Assembly: GCA_032622095.1 (NCBI GenBank)
Contig: CP136061.1
Coordinates: 88,652,983 to 88,716,982, forward strand
DNA: 64,000 bases
Direction of reading: 5' to 3'
From: Siphonodentalium dalli
Lineage: Eukaryota; Mollusca; Scaphopoda; Gadilida; Siphonodentaliidae
Numbering within the stretch: position 1 is the first letter of the stretch; each line of letters starts with the position of its first letter. Shown here piece by piece: positions 25,161 through 37,199 of this stretch. The notes under the pieces are model-generated. The model searched no databases. It worked only from the letters and a program-made list of their open reading frames with translations, and was not told where the DNA came from. Made by a program: the position numbers and the translations under genes.

Positions 25161-25683
25161 GGCCAGTCTAGATGCTAGGATATTTCAATTTTCATGCTCA
25201 GATTTCAAATACTGTCAACCACATTGAGCATTAAAAGCTGCTAATTAATTTAAGAAAAACAAATCTTGTGTCAATTTCCCTAAACAACCATATGTTAGTA
25301 TTTTTGCATTGACAGATTCACATTTCAGCATTTCTCATGGATTCCGTTCCTGACCTCGCTAGTGGCCACAGAAGACAACCGACCATTTATAATAGGCTAC
25401 CACCCAGACCTGTGAGGGAACAATTGTGGGAAATAAAACCCCAAAGGGGAGGGGGTCCTCAAATGGAATTACTCAAACTTGTGAGTTTGTTGTGGATCAA
25501 ATGGGGGGTGCAGTGGAAGTTCCAAGGAGGACACTCCCAACGGAAACCCTTTAATCACGTCTCTAAATATTGGAAGACATGATAAATCCGAATATCGTCA
25601 AAACATAACATTCAGGATTAAATGTAACTATAAACATTGTCAGGATACTGGTTACTATGAAGTATTGTGTTTGGCGTGTTACT
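25161..25683. other. non-coding, unrecognised frame
   Basis: A plus-strand frame at 25337-25582 (starting MDSVPDLASG) matches nothing I know and has no clear splice sites. Confidence 0.35.
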
Positions 25684-28600
25684 CTGATAAGATAAGATAA
25701 GTTTAATAGGCAAAACATCCTTATAAGGACAGTATGCAAACATAATATATAGTTGTACATTGAACAATATAATAAATGATATAATAATAGATGGTAATAT
25801 ATAACCTTAGTAAAGCTGAATGTGCATAGGGTCGTCTCGTCTTCATTTATGCATTAATTATGAGGCGATGCTGATCGCGTGCGGAAAATAATTTTCGGAT
25901 TATATGACATATTGAAGTGCATGAGTTTGAAATATTGTTGGATAGTATTTTGACAAGCTGTTCAGTTTGTGTCATGTTTTCAAAGTCTGGGAACTGTGTC
26001 TTCATAAGAGTTATTAGTTCAAGCCCCGGCGTGCGGTAAGCACTACATTCCAAAAGAAAGTGTTTTTCATCTTCAATAGCATCATCGGAACAAAATATAC
26101 ATAGTCTTTGTTCCAATGCCGTCGGTGGTTGTGTGTGGCGTCCCTTTTCAATAGCCTGTTTATGATTACTTATACGTGAAAACGATTCTATTTTCTATTG
26201 TTGGTGTGTGAAGAAGATAAGATTTCGTACTCAAGTTTGAAAAGTAATTTATTACTTCCCGTTTTTGAGCATTCATCAGAGAGACTCTGTCTGAAATATA
26301 TATAATAATCTTCAATAAGATTTCTTTTGAATTGACTCAGAACTGGACCCGGATTTTGTTTTAGGTCTGCAATATTCCACCCCAGTGATTCTGCCGTTTT
26401 GAAGATTGATTTCTTAACCGATGCCACTTGTTGTTCCAGCGCAGCATTACGGAGCAGATTACAGTCCGACCGTGAACTTATCTTAATTACATAAGATGAA
26501 AGTCTGCATGCCACGTCAATAAATAGTGGGTGGCTCCCTAACTCAGCGCGTACAGCGTTGTTCGAAGAACATCTGCCGACTCCGAGTAACCGCTTACAAT
26601 ATTTTATGTGTACCTTCTCACATGGTAGGCGATCGTGATTTTTAGTGGTTATTTCCACACCCCATATTTCGCTACCCTATAACAATATCGGCTTAATTAA
26701 TCTATCGCAGAGTTTTAAAGACGTCACTAGTGGAATCGGTGCGTCGTTTGTACATGCGTTAAATAGTGAATGCATTGCTTTGAGTCCTTTAGCACTCAAT
26801 TCTTCCATTGCATGTGAGCATCTACCCGTATTACTAAATTTAATTCCAAGATAATTGTATTCATTAACATTTTCCAATTTTTGATTTCCAATGTGAAAGT
26901 CTGGTGAAGTTTTAGCTTTCCTACTTCTAAACACCACACATTTAGTTTTATCAGTGTTCACGGTGAGTTTATTGGTCTCAGTGTATCTATTTAGTCTCAT
27001 ATTATTCTGTTTAGACAGCGCTGTAGCCCACTCGGAGTATCCGAAAGTAAAACTAGGTCGTCAGCGAATAAAATGTGATTAAGTGTATCATTGCCTAAAT
27101 GGACAGCATCGCAAGGACTGTCAAACTCTTTTTTAATGTCATCAATAAAGATTTTGAACATGTTTGGGGACAATATGTATCCTTGCCTAACACCTATCGC
27201 GGATAAGCATGGAGGCCCCAACCCTTTGTTTGTTTTGGTGATATAGTAGCTATTGTCATATAGTGACTGTATTATCCGTAATATGAGTCCCTTAATGCCC
27301 GCGCATTTTTTTTTTTGAAAAGTATTTGTCTGTTTACTGTATCGAACGCTTTTCTGAAATTTATGAATGCAGCATATATGGGCTTTCCCAATCGTTTGTA
27401 TTTTTGAATGGCCGCGTGCAGAACAAACGCTCCATCAATGGTGCTCTTCCCTTTCGAAAAACCAAATTAGTTTTCGCTGATATTATTGTTTGCATTTAAA
27501 AAATCGATTAACCGACGATTAATTATTTTGTTAAACAATTTACCGACCGCCGATGATACTGCTATTGCCCTGTAGTTATTGGGATCACTTTTGTCTCCTT
27601 TTTTGTGAATTAAAGTGAGGGTAGATTCGCTCCAATCACTCGGACAATGTCCTGTCTCCAGAATTAAGTTAAACAATTTTACAATTTCATCAATTATCAG
27701 TGGAACGAGCGACTTAAGCAATTCGTTCGAAATTTGGTCGAGTCCAACCGCCTTTCCGTTTTTTATATCTCTTGTAGCGTCAAGAACTTCCTCTGTCGTG
27801 ATATCATCATTATTAATAGCTTGATTGCAAGTTTTATATGTGTCCGAAGATAATCCACAATCTGGATTATCAGGTTTCGGACAATAAAGCTCAGTGAAGA
27901 AATCAACTGATCGATCAGCATCAAGTTCATTTTGTGAGACCGGTCTCTGCCTCATTTTTGTTATGATTTCCCAATATTGTTTTGGGTTGGTTGTCTCTAA
28001 CGTATCTAGTTTACAATATATATCTGCGTAAAATGCTCGTCGTTTAGCCTTCAGCGCCTTTTTGTACGCTTTTCGTTTCACATGGTATCGCGTTCTTAGG
28101 TTTGGGTCAAATGGGTTATTCCTGAGTCTATTGTTTTCTTCTTTCATAAAAACCATTTCTTGTTCTAGCTGTTTGAATTTCTCATTAACTTCTGAGTCAC
28201 GGTTGAGTTGGTTTGTTTTGAACTCTTCAAATAGCTCTTGTAGTTCCGAAATTGCAATTTTAAGCTTTAAACATGACAATTTCTCACTGTAATTTCCACC
28301 GGTTTTCTTCTGTTTTCGTTCGAGCATTGGGGTAAGCAGGTTGATAACTTGTTTGGGAATTTGTTTGTTTTCAGTCTGCGGTGTGGTTGAAAATGTAATC
28401 GGGGAGTGTGCATTTGGAACATCCTCCCAGTAAATGTCGTGTCCATCATCGTTCTTAGGAGTTGACGAGGTTATTACCTGCTCACACTCCGAGGGCACTG
28501 TCTTTTCCTCAGAAAAACCTGATTCCCAGATGTTGGGTAGTGTTTTAGTTGTCCACCAAGTGATATTTTTCTTAGATCCTTGGATCATCATTTTGTTTTT

Positions 28601-29060
28601 AGTCCTATATACGTGAATTGTCACTTTTCCACCTTTACCGGGGTCACGTTTCGATAGACATCAATTCTTTCATCCACTATAACGTTCATTTTGTCTTTTC
28701 CTATTATCCAATGTGCATTATTTATTTCCTTTTTCAATGAGTCATCCCAATACATTGAACACAGTCCAATATAGTATATATTGTAACTGTCAGAGTCTAA
28801 GTCTATGGTCACGCAACGACCTCCATCTTTGATTTCCGTTTGGTATTTGTTTTCCTCATCATACGTTAACTTTTTCTTTATTAGTTTATCGAGATTAAGA
28901 ATATAATTTCGATCACTCACTGTTCCTCTGGTAGAATTACTTGACTTTTGCTCAAACAAACGAACCGATTATGGCACAACAGTTGTTACATCAGTGTCCT
29001 CAATAACATCGAATGTGTCATCAAAATCCGTGTAATCGAATGTTTTCATGATAATATCCA
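25684..29060 (-). mobile_element. decayed LINE (non-LTR retrotransposon), minus strand
   Basis: Reads from an N-terminal ATG near 29049 through reverse transcriptase to a C-terminal zinc-knuckle, then a short AT-rich 3' region ending in three GATAA units (CTTATCTTATC on the minus strand) at 25685-25700. A short tandem-repeat tail is typical of LINEs of the CR1/L2 kind, but the clade is not settled. The copy is inactivated by several stops and frameshifts. Confidence 0.9.
25847..29049 (-). pseudogene. LINE polyprotein pseudogene: coiled coil, RT, C-terminal CCHC-like; endonuclease missing
   Basis: Segments in order on the minus strand: an acidic N-terminus (29049-28969), an unknown domain of about 110 residues (28959-28621), then 28624-27467 with TIHVYRTKNKMMIQG, a coiled coil (SELQELFEEFKTNQ... 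to LEQEMVFMKEENNRL) and the first RT motifs (GKAVGLDQISNELL, LIHKKGDKSDPNNYRAIA). RT continues at about 27463-26680 with KGKSTIDGAF, FRKAFDTV, GVRQGYILSP and the catalytic FADD box (FADDLVLLS). The end is ALEQRLCIFC...HFLLEC at 26130-25847. Breaks: stop near 28967, frameshift near 28640, TAA at 27469, frameshift at the T-run near 27310, TAG at 26679, frameshift near 26190. No APE endonuclease domain lies between the coiled coil and RT linker, where one is normally expected. Confidence 0.88.
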
Positions 29061-29947
29061 ATATGTTCGATCTAATGATCCAAGCTAACTAAGAATATAA
29101 CTAATTTAAATAATATAACTAAGAATATAAAATCCAGTATATAATTCGATCTGTCGGCTTGCCAGCTCCATTGGCTTCCTTAATTAGTTGCGCATGACTG
29201 CTCGCAGCAGTTAATTGAAAATACGTCCGCTCACATCGAAGGTCGAGTCTTGTAAAGTTACATGGACCAAATAAAATTACATGGATCGGTTTTCAAAAAA
29301 AGAACTTTTAGAATGTAGCACCAGATAAAACAAGCCGCTACTCTCATCCGCACACGAGTAAGTAACGCTCCTGTCTTTAATAAATGCGCATGCTCGTGAC
29401 GAAATTGGCATTCTAGTTCATAGCTGATTGGTCCATTTCTTTCTGGATTTTTTTGAATTTGATACTGCGGGGACACGCGTTAAATTACCTGATATTGGAA
29501 ACACATGCATGTAATTATGCAACAATACCTACTAGAATTCATATGGAATGCTGAACGTTTCGGCGCTTGGAAGTTTCGGCATTTGGGTTTGCGGCTCGGC
29601 ACCTGAACGTTTCGGCAATTGTTAATTTTCGGACTGACGAAACTATCAGTGATGACTAAAAGTTATTTTTATTTTCATTATCATGACAGTTTTATATATA
29701 GCGATTAACCAATTACTTGCTGCAACACGCTTTTTAACATTACAATATTCTACAAACCAACCACTGAACCGGCTGCAGCCATTGCATGCGCTGCTCTGGT
29801 TTGATACTCATCAGTATGAAAAGCTGACTTGTACTCGTTTATCGCATGAGTGGTGCGAAGCCGACACAGTGCGAGCATCCTTGTTCAAGGGTCATAACTT
29901 GGCGTGAGATTTGATACAGCGATCAATTCGACATTTGCACGCCGCTC
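29061..29947. other. non-coding; short GTTTCGGC repeats
   Basis: GTTTCGGC-type motifs recur at about 29555-29625 at roughly 20-30 nt spacing. No gene seen. Confidence 0.5.
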
Positions 29948-29950
29948 TAA

Positions 29951-30052
29951 AGGTCAATCCACACCGGGCGCGAGCGAGCGATTATAACGGTCGTTTTCTG
30001 TCGTCCGTAGCAGTTCAAAGCGCGCGATTTTTATATTCACACTGCAAGCGAC
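29951..30052 (+). repeat. Harbinger left TIR
   Basis: Terminal inverted repeat partner of 33607-33708; target duplication TAA lies immediately outside. Confidence 0.95.
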
Positions 30053-30210
30053 TGAATCGCTGACCACGAGGCGATCACAGCAGTGATTGTATGCTTCGCC
30101 GAATTCTCGCTTTGTTGCAAACCAGCGAGATACTTGGGCCGCTCTCAAATAGGGTGTTTATCCGACCGTATTTGTTATATTTGAGGACGACACATTCATT
30201 TGTCGCCGCG

Positions 30211-31550
30211 ATAATTGAGGACTTTAGCGACAGGCTAATAATCGAAGTACAACGCCATGTGTGTCTGTATGACACAAAATCTCAAGAATACAGGATAAAA
30301 AGAGAAGAGAGAATACATGGGAAGCGATTGCCGGAGTAATAGGATCGTCGGGTTAGTTTTTTTAAAATTAGAATTCCATTCCAAATAGGCATACCAAGCT
30401 TGTGAAGTCACTTTGTCCACATTAAAATGAACTGCCACCCCTCCCCGATAAAAAAAAACTCACAAACTGGAATTATAGAATGAAATTCAATTAAACGCAA
30501 TTGCTATGAGATTCAGAAAGTCCATTGCACATTCCACTTGACATATTATAGTTGACAATGACATGAGTTTGAAAATCCCATATATGTATATAGTGAGCAT
30601 ATGATATTTAAAATGTCCAAATACATTACATATGCCTGCAATTCAAAACTATTTTTAGCTTTGAAATTTACATGTTCAGTTATAATTTTGAAACTATGTG
30701 GCGCCGTTCTCCTATCTATTACCTATTTTGTGATATCAAGAACTCATTTAGTGTTATCATAAAATGAATTATTGATATCACTAAATAGGTAATAAATAGA
30801 AAAAACGGTACCTTCCACCCCCCTAAAAAAAACAGTACATGTGATGGTTAAAAATAATGCATATTTTTGTTTATTTTCTCAACAGCTCAACAATGTAAAG
30901 ACAAATGGAAGAATCTAAGAGACCATTTCACTTGACACCACAAACATGTAACAAAAACTCGCAGTGGACAGGGAACATCTATAGGAAAACAGTGGAAATT
31001 TTACAAAAGCCTGCTGTTTCTGAAATCGACATCTGAGCCACGGGAAACAGCCTCAAATATTCAGCCTCAGGAAACTGCCTCTGATGTCTCCCTAGATGAT
31101 GAAAGTGTGCACCATGAGTCTTCTTCGGATGCCGAAGATGGTGACGAGTTCGTTAGTGAACCAGCAGGGGTGTCTCAGTCGGTTGGTGTTCCATTCGCTT
31201 GTAGAAAAAAACGTAGAGCGAACGACTACTTCAATGAAAAGATGCTGAAAGTAGCCCAGCAACTTGTTGAAGACCCCGTACCTCCGGCGAATGAACAACC
31301 CCCTCCAACACAAACGCCGCCACCTGATGACGAGATCACGCTGTTGTTGGAGAGTCTGTCACCATCCATGCGATCCCTAACTCCATACAAAAGATCGTTG
31401 GCAAAACTGCGAATTGAGTATATTATCCATGAACTTTCCTATGGACCATCTACTAATCCATTTGGTGCCGCAACGCCTCCTGTTATAACCCCACAAGTAC
31501 AGGACCAGCCTACCGCCGAGGAAGTTCAGGATTTATCTGTTCAAAAATAA
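30211..31550 (+). pseudogene. Harbinger accessory protein, MADF + BESS, broken
   Basis: Exon 1 (about 30211-30350) encodes the first half of a MADF domain: EDFSDRLIIEVQRH, then CLYDTKSQEY, and after a one-base deletion near 30292 TWEAIAGVIGSS. Its donor is GTTAGT near 30351 and the acceptor is TTTTCTCAACAG near 30885. Exon 2 continues the domain with QQCKDKWKNLRDHF and GKQWKFYKSLLFL, then an acidic linker, a basic KKRR patch and a C-terminal BESS-like motif (EITLLLESLSPSMRSL) before the stop at 31550. MADF/BESS proteins bind DNA and bring the Harbinger transposase to the ends or nucleus. Damage: no ATG at the expected start, the frameshift, and a TGA directly after DHFT. Confidence 0.85.
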
Positions 31551-32314
31551 ATCTACTCTACCTGATACATGTGTCTTTAATGTCGCCCCATTATGGTACA
31601 TCGATTGTAATGCCAGAATGTAAATGTTCATAAATTGTTCCCTGATCAAATTACCCTACGCCCACTACTTCATATACTCGATAGTTGGCCCCAATATATG
31701 TCATATTTCAAAAATAGAGACTGAGGATGATTACGACTAAAATCTTCCAAAACCAGTATAATTATATAAACATTTAAAACCTGATTCCGAATTTTTTAGT
31801 AATATTATCTCGTCTCTAGTTTTCAAATTCTTACTTCGGATCCAAATGCATAATTTAATTCGATGTGAACCTGAACCAAAGGAGTCCAGAATAAATGTAT
31901 TGTTCGCATGAAACCCAACTGCACACAAAACTTGGCCCTCGGGCAACAATATAATTCAGACATTTGGTACCAAGTTTTTGGTTCTTCACCAGGAGTTAAC
32001 TGAGAACACTATCTTCACCAAATAATTAAACCACATTTATTTGTGTGGTTCTTCGTGACTGAAATTCCACCTTAGATTACAACTCAGTTTATTTCTTGTT
32101 AACAACCAAAATCATGGACCGAATAATCTGCTCCATTTGCCTTCTGTAGCTTGTGAATTATATTTTGGTATAATCAGGGGAAATGATAAAGAATATAACG
32201 AGGCTAGTTCGTTCCAAAGACGTTTTCTTAAACATGAGACAATACATTCATCAACTGAACAAAATTATCAAAAGCTTACTCCATACATTGATATTAAGTG
32301 GCACATGCCATCTC
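31551..32314. other. Harbinger internal spacer between convergent genes
   Basis: AT-rich, no domains seen; likely holds the 3' ends of both transposon transcripts. Confidence 0.5.
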
Positions 32315-33521
32315 CTATTGCCAGGCAACGCGACCTCTTTCGGAATTGAAATAGTCGCGAAACTTCTCCCGCACAGCAGTTGCCCTTCTCCCAGTACGGT
32401 TTCCCACATGTTGTCGAACATCTTCAAAAATACTGTTTGTTGCAGTCGTGTCGAAAGAAGACACATCATCGTCTATTGATAAAATGAAATTATGCAAAAC
32501 CACAGTCGCCTTTACAATTTTGTCCTCATTTTCTGGATTTAAGCGAAATCGTCGCTGAACAATCTCAAATCTCTGGGCGAGGATCCCAAATGCATTTTCG
32601 ACAACCCGGCGTGCTCTCAAAAGTGTGTAGTTGTAGATTTGTTTGCTCTTTTGTCAAATTCCGACCTGGATACGGTTTCATCAGATAGGATTTTAGAGGA
32701 AACGCATCGTCTCCAATGATTGCAAAAGGCATTGGCTAATCTTGATTGTTTCCGGGCAATGGTGCATCAGGCGGAATGTGCATCGAACCAGAATCAAATC
32801 CTTTCCTCAAGTTGGACTCACGAAATACACCGGCATCATTATGGCAGCCATAACCCCCGATGTCCACGGTGATGAATCGGTAGCGGGCATCGACCAGAGC
32901 TTGCAAAACCGTAGAAAAGTACCCTTTGTAGTTCCGGAATTTTGTTCCGGAATTTGGCGGTGCAGTTATTTGAATATGCTTTCCATCGAGGGAACCAATG
33001 CAGTTTGGGAAGTTCCATTCCTGGGCGAAGGATGCCGCTGTGTCTTGTCATGTGCTAGCTGTAGGTTCTGGTAAATAGATACCTTGCAGGACATCCGAAA
33101 TTGCTACACATGTCTCGACCACGATTTCTTAGACCGTTGAGTTCCCCAAACGGAATCCAACATCTAAGGTACGGAAGGATTCGCCAGATACCAAACACCT
33201 CAAACATACTACCAAGCGTTCTTCGGAGGGCACTGCTTGGCGGAAGTTTGTGTCTTGTTTTGAAATAGACAACTCCAGTTGCCGATGCCGCTGGTCGAAT
33301 TCGTCCACTCCCATGCGACAAAACTGTTTGAATTTATCCTGATAGTCTCGTAAATCACACACAAGCGTCTTGTAGGCTCCCATTAAGCCCCTTTTTTGGT
33401 TCAAATGATGCACCCAGAATCTTCTCTGACTTTCGATTCACTTCCTAAGTAGCATTAAAAGACAAGCAGCAACAAATTTTCCCTTTTTCAAACGCCTAGC
33501 TCTATTATTGACAGCATCCAT
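32315..33521 (-). pseudogene. Harbinger DDE transposase, broken
   Basis: Reads from an ATG at 33521 through RRFWVH (33430s), the helix-turn-helix region (CRMGVDEFDQ, ISKQDTNFR, EERLVVCLRCL, GESFRTLDVGFRLGNSTV), then the catalytic core. First Asp is in GSLDGKHIQI (about 32990), second in GYGCHNDAGVFR (about 32840), and the Glu in RRVVENAFGILAQRF (about 32600), so all three DDE residues are still encoded. It ends at 32315. The frame is interrupted by a TGA before RRFWVH, a stop just after the STV segment near 33129, a stop near 33060, a TAG at 32738 and a frameshift near 32625. This belongs to the DDE_Tnp_4 family by its motif order. Confidence 0.9.
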
Positions 33522-33606
33522 CGCGGTATCATGTCGGCTCAGTGACCCAAAATGATGCACTCAAACGATTATATACCCTGACTATCGCGCGCGACGAAGA
33601 GATTTC

Positions 33607-33708
33607 GTCGCTTGCGGTGTGAATATAAAAATCGCCCGCTTTAAACTGCTGCGGACGACAGAAAACGGCCGTTATAATCGCTCCCTCGCGCCCGGTGTGG
33701 ATTGACTT
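33607..33708 (-). repeat. Harbinger right TIR
   Basis: Inverted copy of 29951-30052; TAA follows at 33709-33711. Confidence 0.95.
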
Positions 33709-33723
33709 TAAGACTCACAATTG

Positions 33724-33807
33724 ACTAGCGACGCGTTGCGAACTCATATCGCTGTGTTTACATCGAATACAAGTCCGATACGCTAATCACTGGACCACGG
33801 AACTTCA
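33724..33807 (-). ncRNA. tRNA-like sequence, likely SINE remnant
   Basis: On the minus strand, GTGGTCCAGTGATTAG resembles a polymerase III A box with D-arm, CGGACTTGTATTCG resembles an anticodon arm (TGT, as in tRNA-Thr) and GAGTTCGCAAC resembles a B box. The stems no longer pair well, so this is probably a tRNA-derived SINE, not a working tRNA. It sits 16 bp outside the Harbinger right end. Confidence 0.5.
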
Positions 33808-33809
33808 CT

Positions 33810-35190
33810 CAATATATGAATATATAATATTCAAGACACTCTATACTTCAATAAAATGTTTTAAAACATTTATAATGGAACAAGTGCTAACTTTGGCGTT
33901 GAACATATACTTATCACAAGTCATACTCACTAAGCTATGATAATATCTGGTCCCAAAGTACCCAATAAGTGATAGAAAATTGTACACCAGCCTTCCAGTT
34001 GTGCCCGCAACAATAACGAGCATTACGTATTACGTCTAAACTATTCCTGATAATTGAGGCATCAAAAGAGAGCGTGTCTGTAATATCTCGGAACTTTGAA
34101 ATCACAATGTCGTAGCCGCTATAACATGCCTGTCACATGATGTATGCCTCACGACAAAGCTATAAAACACAGAATGTGTTTATTATACACATAGGTCATA
34201 TCGAAATTGAGTATTTTCATATTTTTGGATGCCAAAAATATGAATATTTGTTTCAATGTTTTGAAAATTTCCAACCCTTACTGTCAAATTTTCATTTAAC
34301 TTCAGTATTTTATTGAACTAATACCACTGTAATAGTAGTATCTACATAACAACGGCTCCGACCTTTCAAAACTCTAGTATGCACCGGAGAGCCATCAATT
34401 ATGGACCGTTTTTTGTGGACACATCACTGATTTTGTCCAGCCAGAATGCTGGAATGCCTAAATTAATTAATGGGAATCCATATGATATTATCTGCTTGTC
34501 ATCATGTATGATCACATCACATAAAATGAACAGCAGATAATTCCAATGTCGTAGTGAGCTTGAGAGTATGTTCGTAATCTTTCTTAATTCAGTTTAGGGT
34601 AGTGTTTTTCCTCAAGTTAATGAATTTCTTGTTAAGTATTTGACTGACATGGGAATTAGTGTTTCGAAAAGAATAGAGCAAAATGCGGTTAAGTAATAGA
34701 GTGAAGACGTAAATCATGCGACGAAATATATTCAGCAACATGATAAAAGAAGAAAGTGACTGGGCGAAACTAAGTCATATGGTGCTGAAACACGGACAGA
34801 GAGGCATGGTGGTAGCTAACGACAAAGCGAGAGCAAGCACCATCGACCAGAACGTATGCCGTTGCATCGAAAGAATTCATATTGAATTAAAGTTTTGTTA
34901 AGTATCACCATGTCATATCAATCTTTATTATAATGTTCATAATGTCCGGAATCGAGCACACGAGTGTAATAAATATTAAGTACATGTCAGATAACGGTCC
35001 ACTAGTGCTAATTTGAATACAGATTAAGGCATCGCGTCTCTAGATGTTGGACATAATGACGACCAGAAGGAGTCAATTATGGGTAAGTTTCGTTAAATTT
35101 TATCAGAAACATCCCATATATACTGAAACCATTTCGTATCAGTGGTCAGGTGTGAAACCATATATTATATTCATCACTATCCGGCAATAG
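33810..35190. other. non-coding, no gene seen
   Basis: A small hairpin (TTTTCATATTTTTGG/CCAAAAATATGAA) is at 34214-34245. Otherwise only short frames. Confidence 0.5.
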
Positions 35191-35192
35191 TA

Positions 35193-37041
35193 ACTTAGTG
35201 GCCGGAATCGTCATATCCGGTTTAAACCTCCGAGTTTAAACCTGGTTCAAAACTACATTGGCGGTCCAGCCAAACCGGGTCTAATGGGGGGGGGGGTTTT
35301 GTCGTTCAGTTACCAACTAATTGACAACTCGAGTTGGTGATATGAGCATACAGTCAAACTACCCTCTAACCTATCGGACCAAAAGACAGGCCGATATAAT
35401 GGTTATTGACTTGTCATAAATTATCGCGAACACGTGCACGCTCATTGGATTTATTCATTGAGAAATAACTATTGCTCATGGATCATTAATCCGATCTCTT
35501 TGTGGGTTTAAATCAATCTGACAAAGGGCATGTTCCCCAACAGGGGTTTCACGCGCTGTTTATCATTGTTTGTGATAGATTTTCTGCAAGATGCTTACCC
35601 GCAAAGACACAATTTGGTGTATTTACATGTATATATGTATATATTAAAGGGCATGGGAGCTATCTATATGTATGTCCGTTTGTCTGTTCGCAACTGTTTT
35701 AAAACTGATTTAAAAATAAGAAAAAATTTAATTTTAAAAAAATGAAAACATTGTGCTGTTAAATTGAGTAATGAGTTGTATCTAACAAGAAACAATATTT
35801 AAAATTTATCTTAATATTTGTTTGTTTTAAATTTAATAAAAAAAAATTTATTAAAATGTTTAAATGATCAAAATGTGCGCAAATGTGACGCAGGCTCATG
35901 TCACACGAAGGGGCCGCAGGCCCCTCTGACGCTGAATAAAGGCTCAATTAATCGAGTCAATCCTGGACCAAGAGGGCAGTCAAGTAAAAGCAATTTGCTT
36001 TTGATTGCACGCCAGAAGCGGCATCTGAACTGTTTGAAGTGGGCAACCATGCAGAGGCACAGCTTTTAATAAAGAAATATATTACATTCGTTGTCTTTTT
36101 TTTCATGTAATAAATTTTCCGTCATGCAGAAAATCAAAACGTTCCCAGGTTTTAAACTGGTGGAATATCATGGGAATTTATGGGCGGAGCCAGAGTAAAG
36201 CTTTGTGGCATTATATACATCAAAATATGTTATCAAATTTGACTCATATAGCAATATAAGGTTAGGATTGCAAACTATGTGTATAGCATATCTGGTCATG
36301 CAGTAGCATCGTTTTGGTGTCAAAATTAAAAAGTTCATCCCTTCAAATGAATTCGTAGAAAACACCAGTATATGTGATTGCCACAAGCCAAAAAAAAACA
36401 AAAGATAGTTGTAAAAATAATATTGAAGGAACATATCCATATCTGAGCAAAGCTCGCGTGCGAATGAGTCAAATGTGACATGATAACACCGTTCGGCAGC
36501 CGCCACATAGACACGCCCTCACTCGAGATAATTTACAGCTCCACCCTTTGACTGATTGTTTGACAATTCTAAACCGCGATGACGAAAAGACGGATTCGTC
36601 ATCTCAAGTTAAGCCTCGGTAAAGCTGGTTTATCTGGACCGCCGAATAAGATGGTTCAGTTGCCGGTTTAAGCTTATAAAACACAAACAAAATATCGAAA
36701 TTGACAAAAACTTATCCCCCACACGCTTTATAGGCGTGAGTGCTTCTCGCTTATAAATTTTCAATCAAAATATGGTCGCTGTCGTAATTATTGATTTTCG
36801 CAATCAATAAAACGAGGCGGTCCGCATTAGGAAAGTACGATTAATTATCTCAACGATACAGCGACACTACTGCTAAACCACTGGACTGGCTGGACCAGGT
36901 ATAAACCAGAGATGACGAATGCGTCACTTGGACCTGCGGTTGCGGGTTTAAACCACGGATTTAGCTTACTCATGGAGTTTTAAACATAGAGGTTTACGTA
37001 GACCAGGTTTAAACCTGAAATGACGAATCGGGCCAGTAAGT
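35193..37041. mobile_element. 1.85-kb TIR element with repeated subterminal motif
   Basis: The left end reads ACTTAGTGGCC then GAATCGTCAT, and the right end inverted reads ACTTACTGGCCCGATTCGTC. AGGTTTAAACCT palindromes lie just inside both ends. Further inverted copies of the GATTCGTCATCTC and TGGACC modules lie at 36589-36660 and 36880-36935, so a second, smaller element of the same family may sit at 36589-37041. No transposase frame; no clear target duplication. Confidence 0.65.
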
Positions 37042-37199
37042 CATAAATAACGGGGATGTTGCCCATCTCATTCGCTGAAGTTCTAACTACCAAATAGGTA
37101 TATTTTCAATGCTATGTCACTAAAACTGCTCTTATCGAATAAAATTTATAGATATTAGCCCATATGTCATATGATAAAATTCATCCATATGGTATCCAA

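Larger units (their letters stand above)
29951..33708. mobile_element. PIF/Harbinger DNA transposon (complete ends)
   Basis: The 102-bp terminal inverted repeats are 29951-30052 and 33607-33708, beginning AGGTCAATCCACACCGGG on the left and AAGTCAATCCACACCGGG on the right, with about 8 mismatches. The element is flanked by a 3-bp TAA duplication (29948-29950 and 33709-33711), the target size and sequence typical of PIF/Harbinger. It carries the two convergent genes expected for the superfamily, a MADF/Myb-like DNA-binding partner on the plus strand and a DDE transposase on the minus strand. Both are broken, so the copy is dead but recent enough to keep near-identical ends. Confidence 0.96.

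Noticed and set aside
33724-33807. Functional tRNA-Thr gene
   Set aside because: Anticodon and acceptor stems do not pair. Only box A, box B and part of the anticodon arm look tRNA-like.
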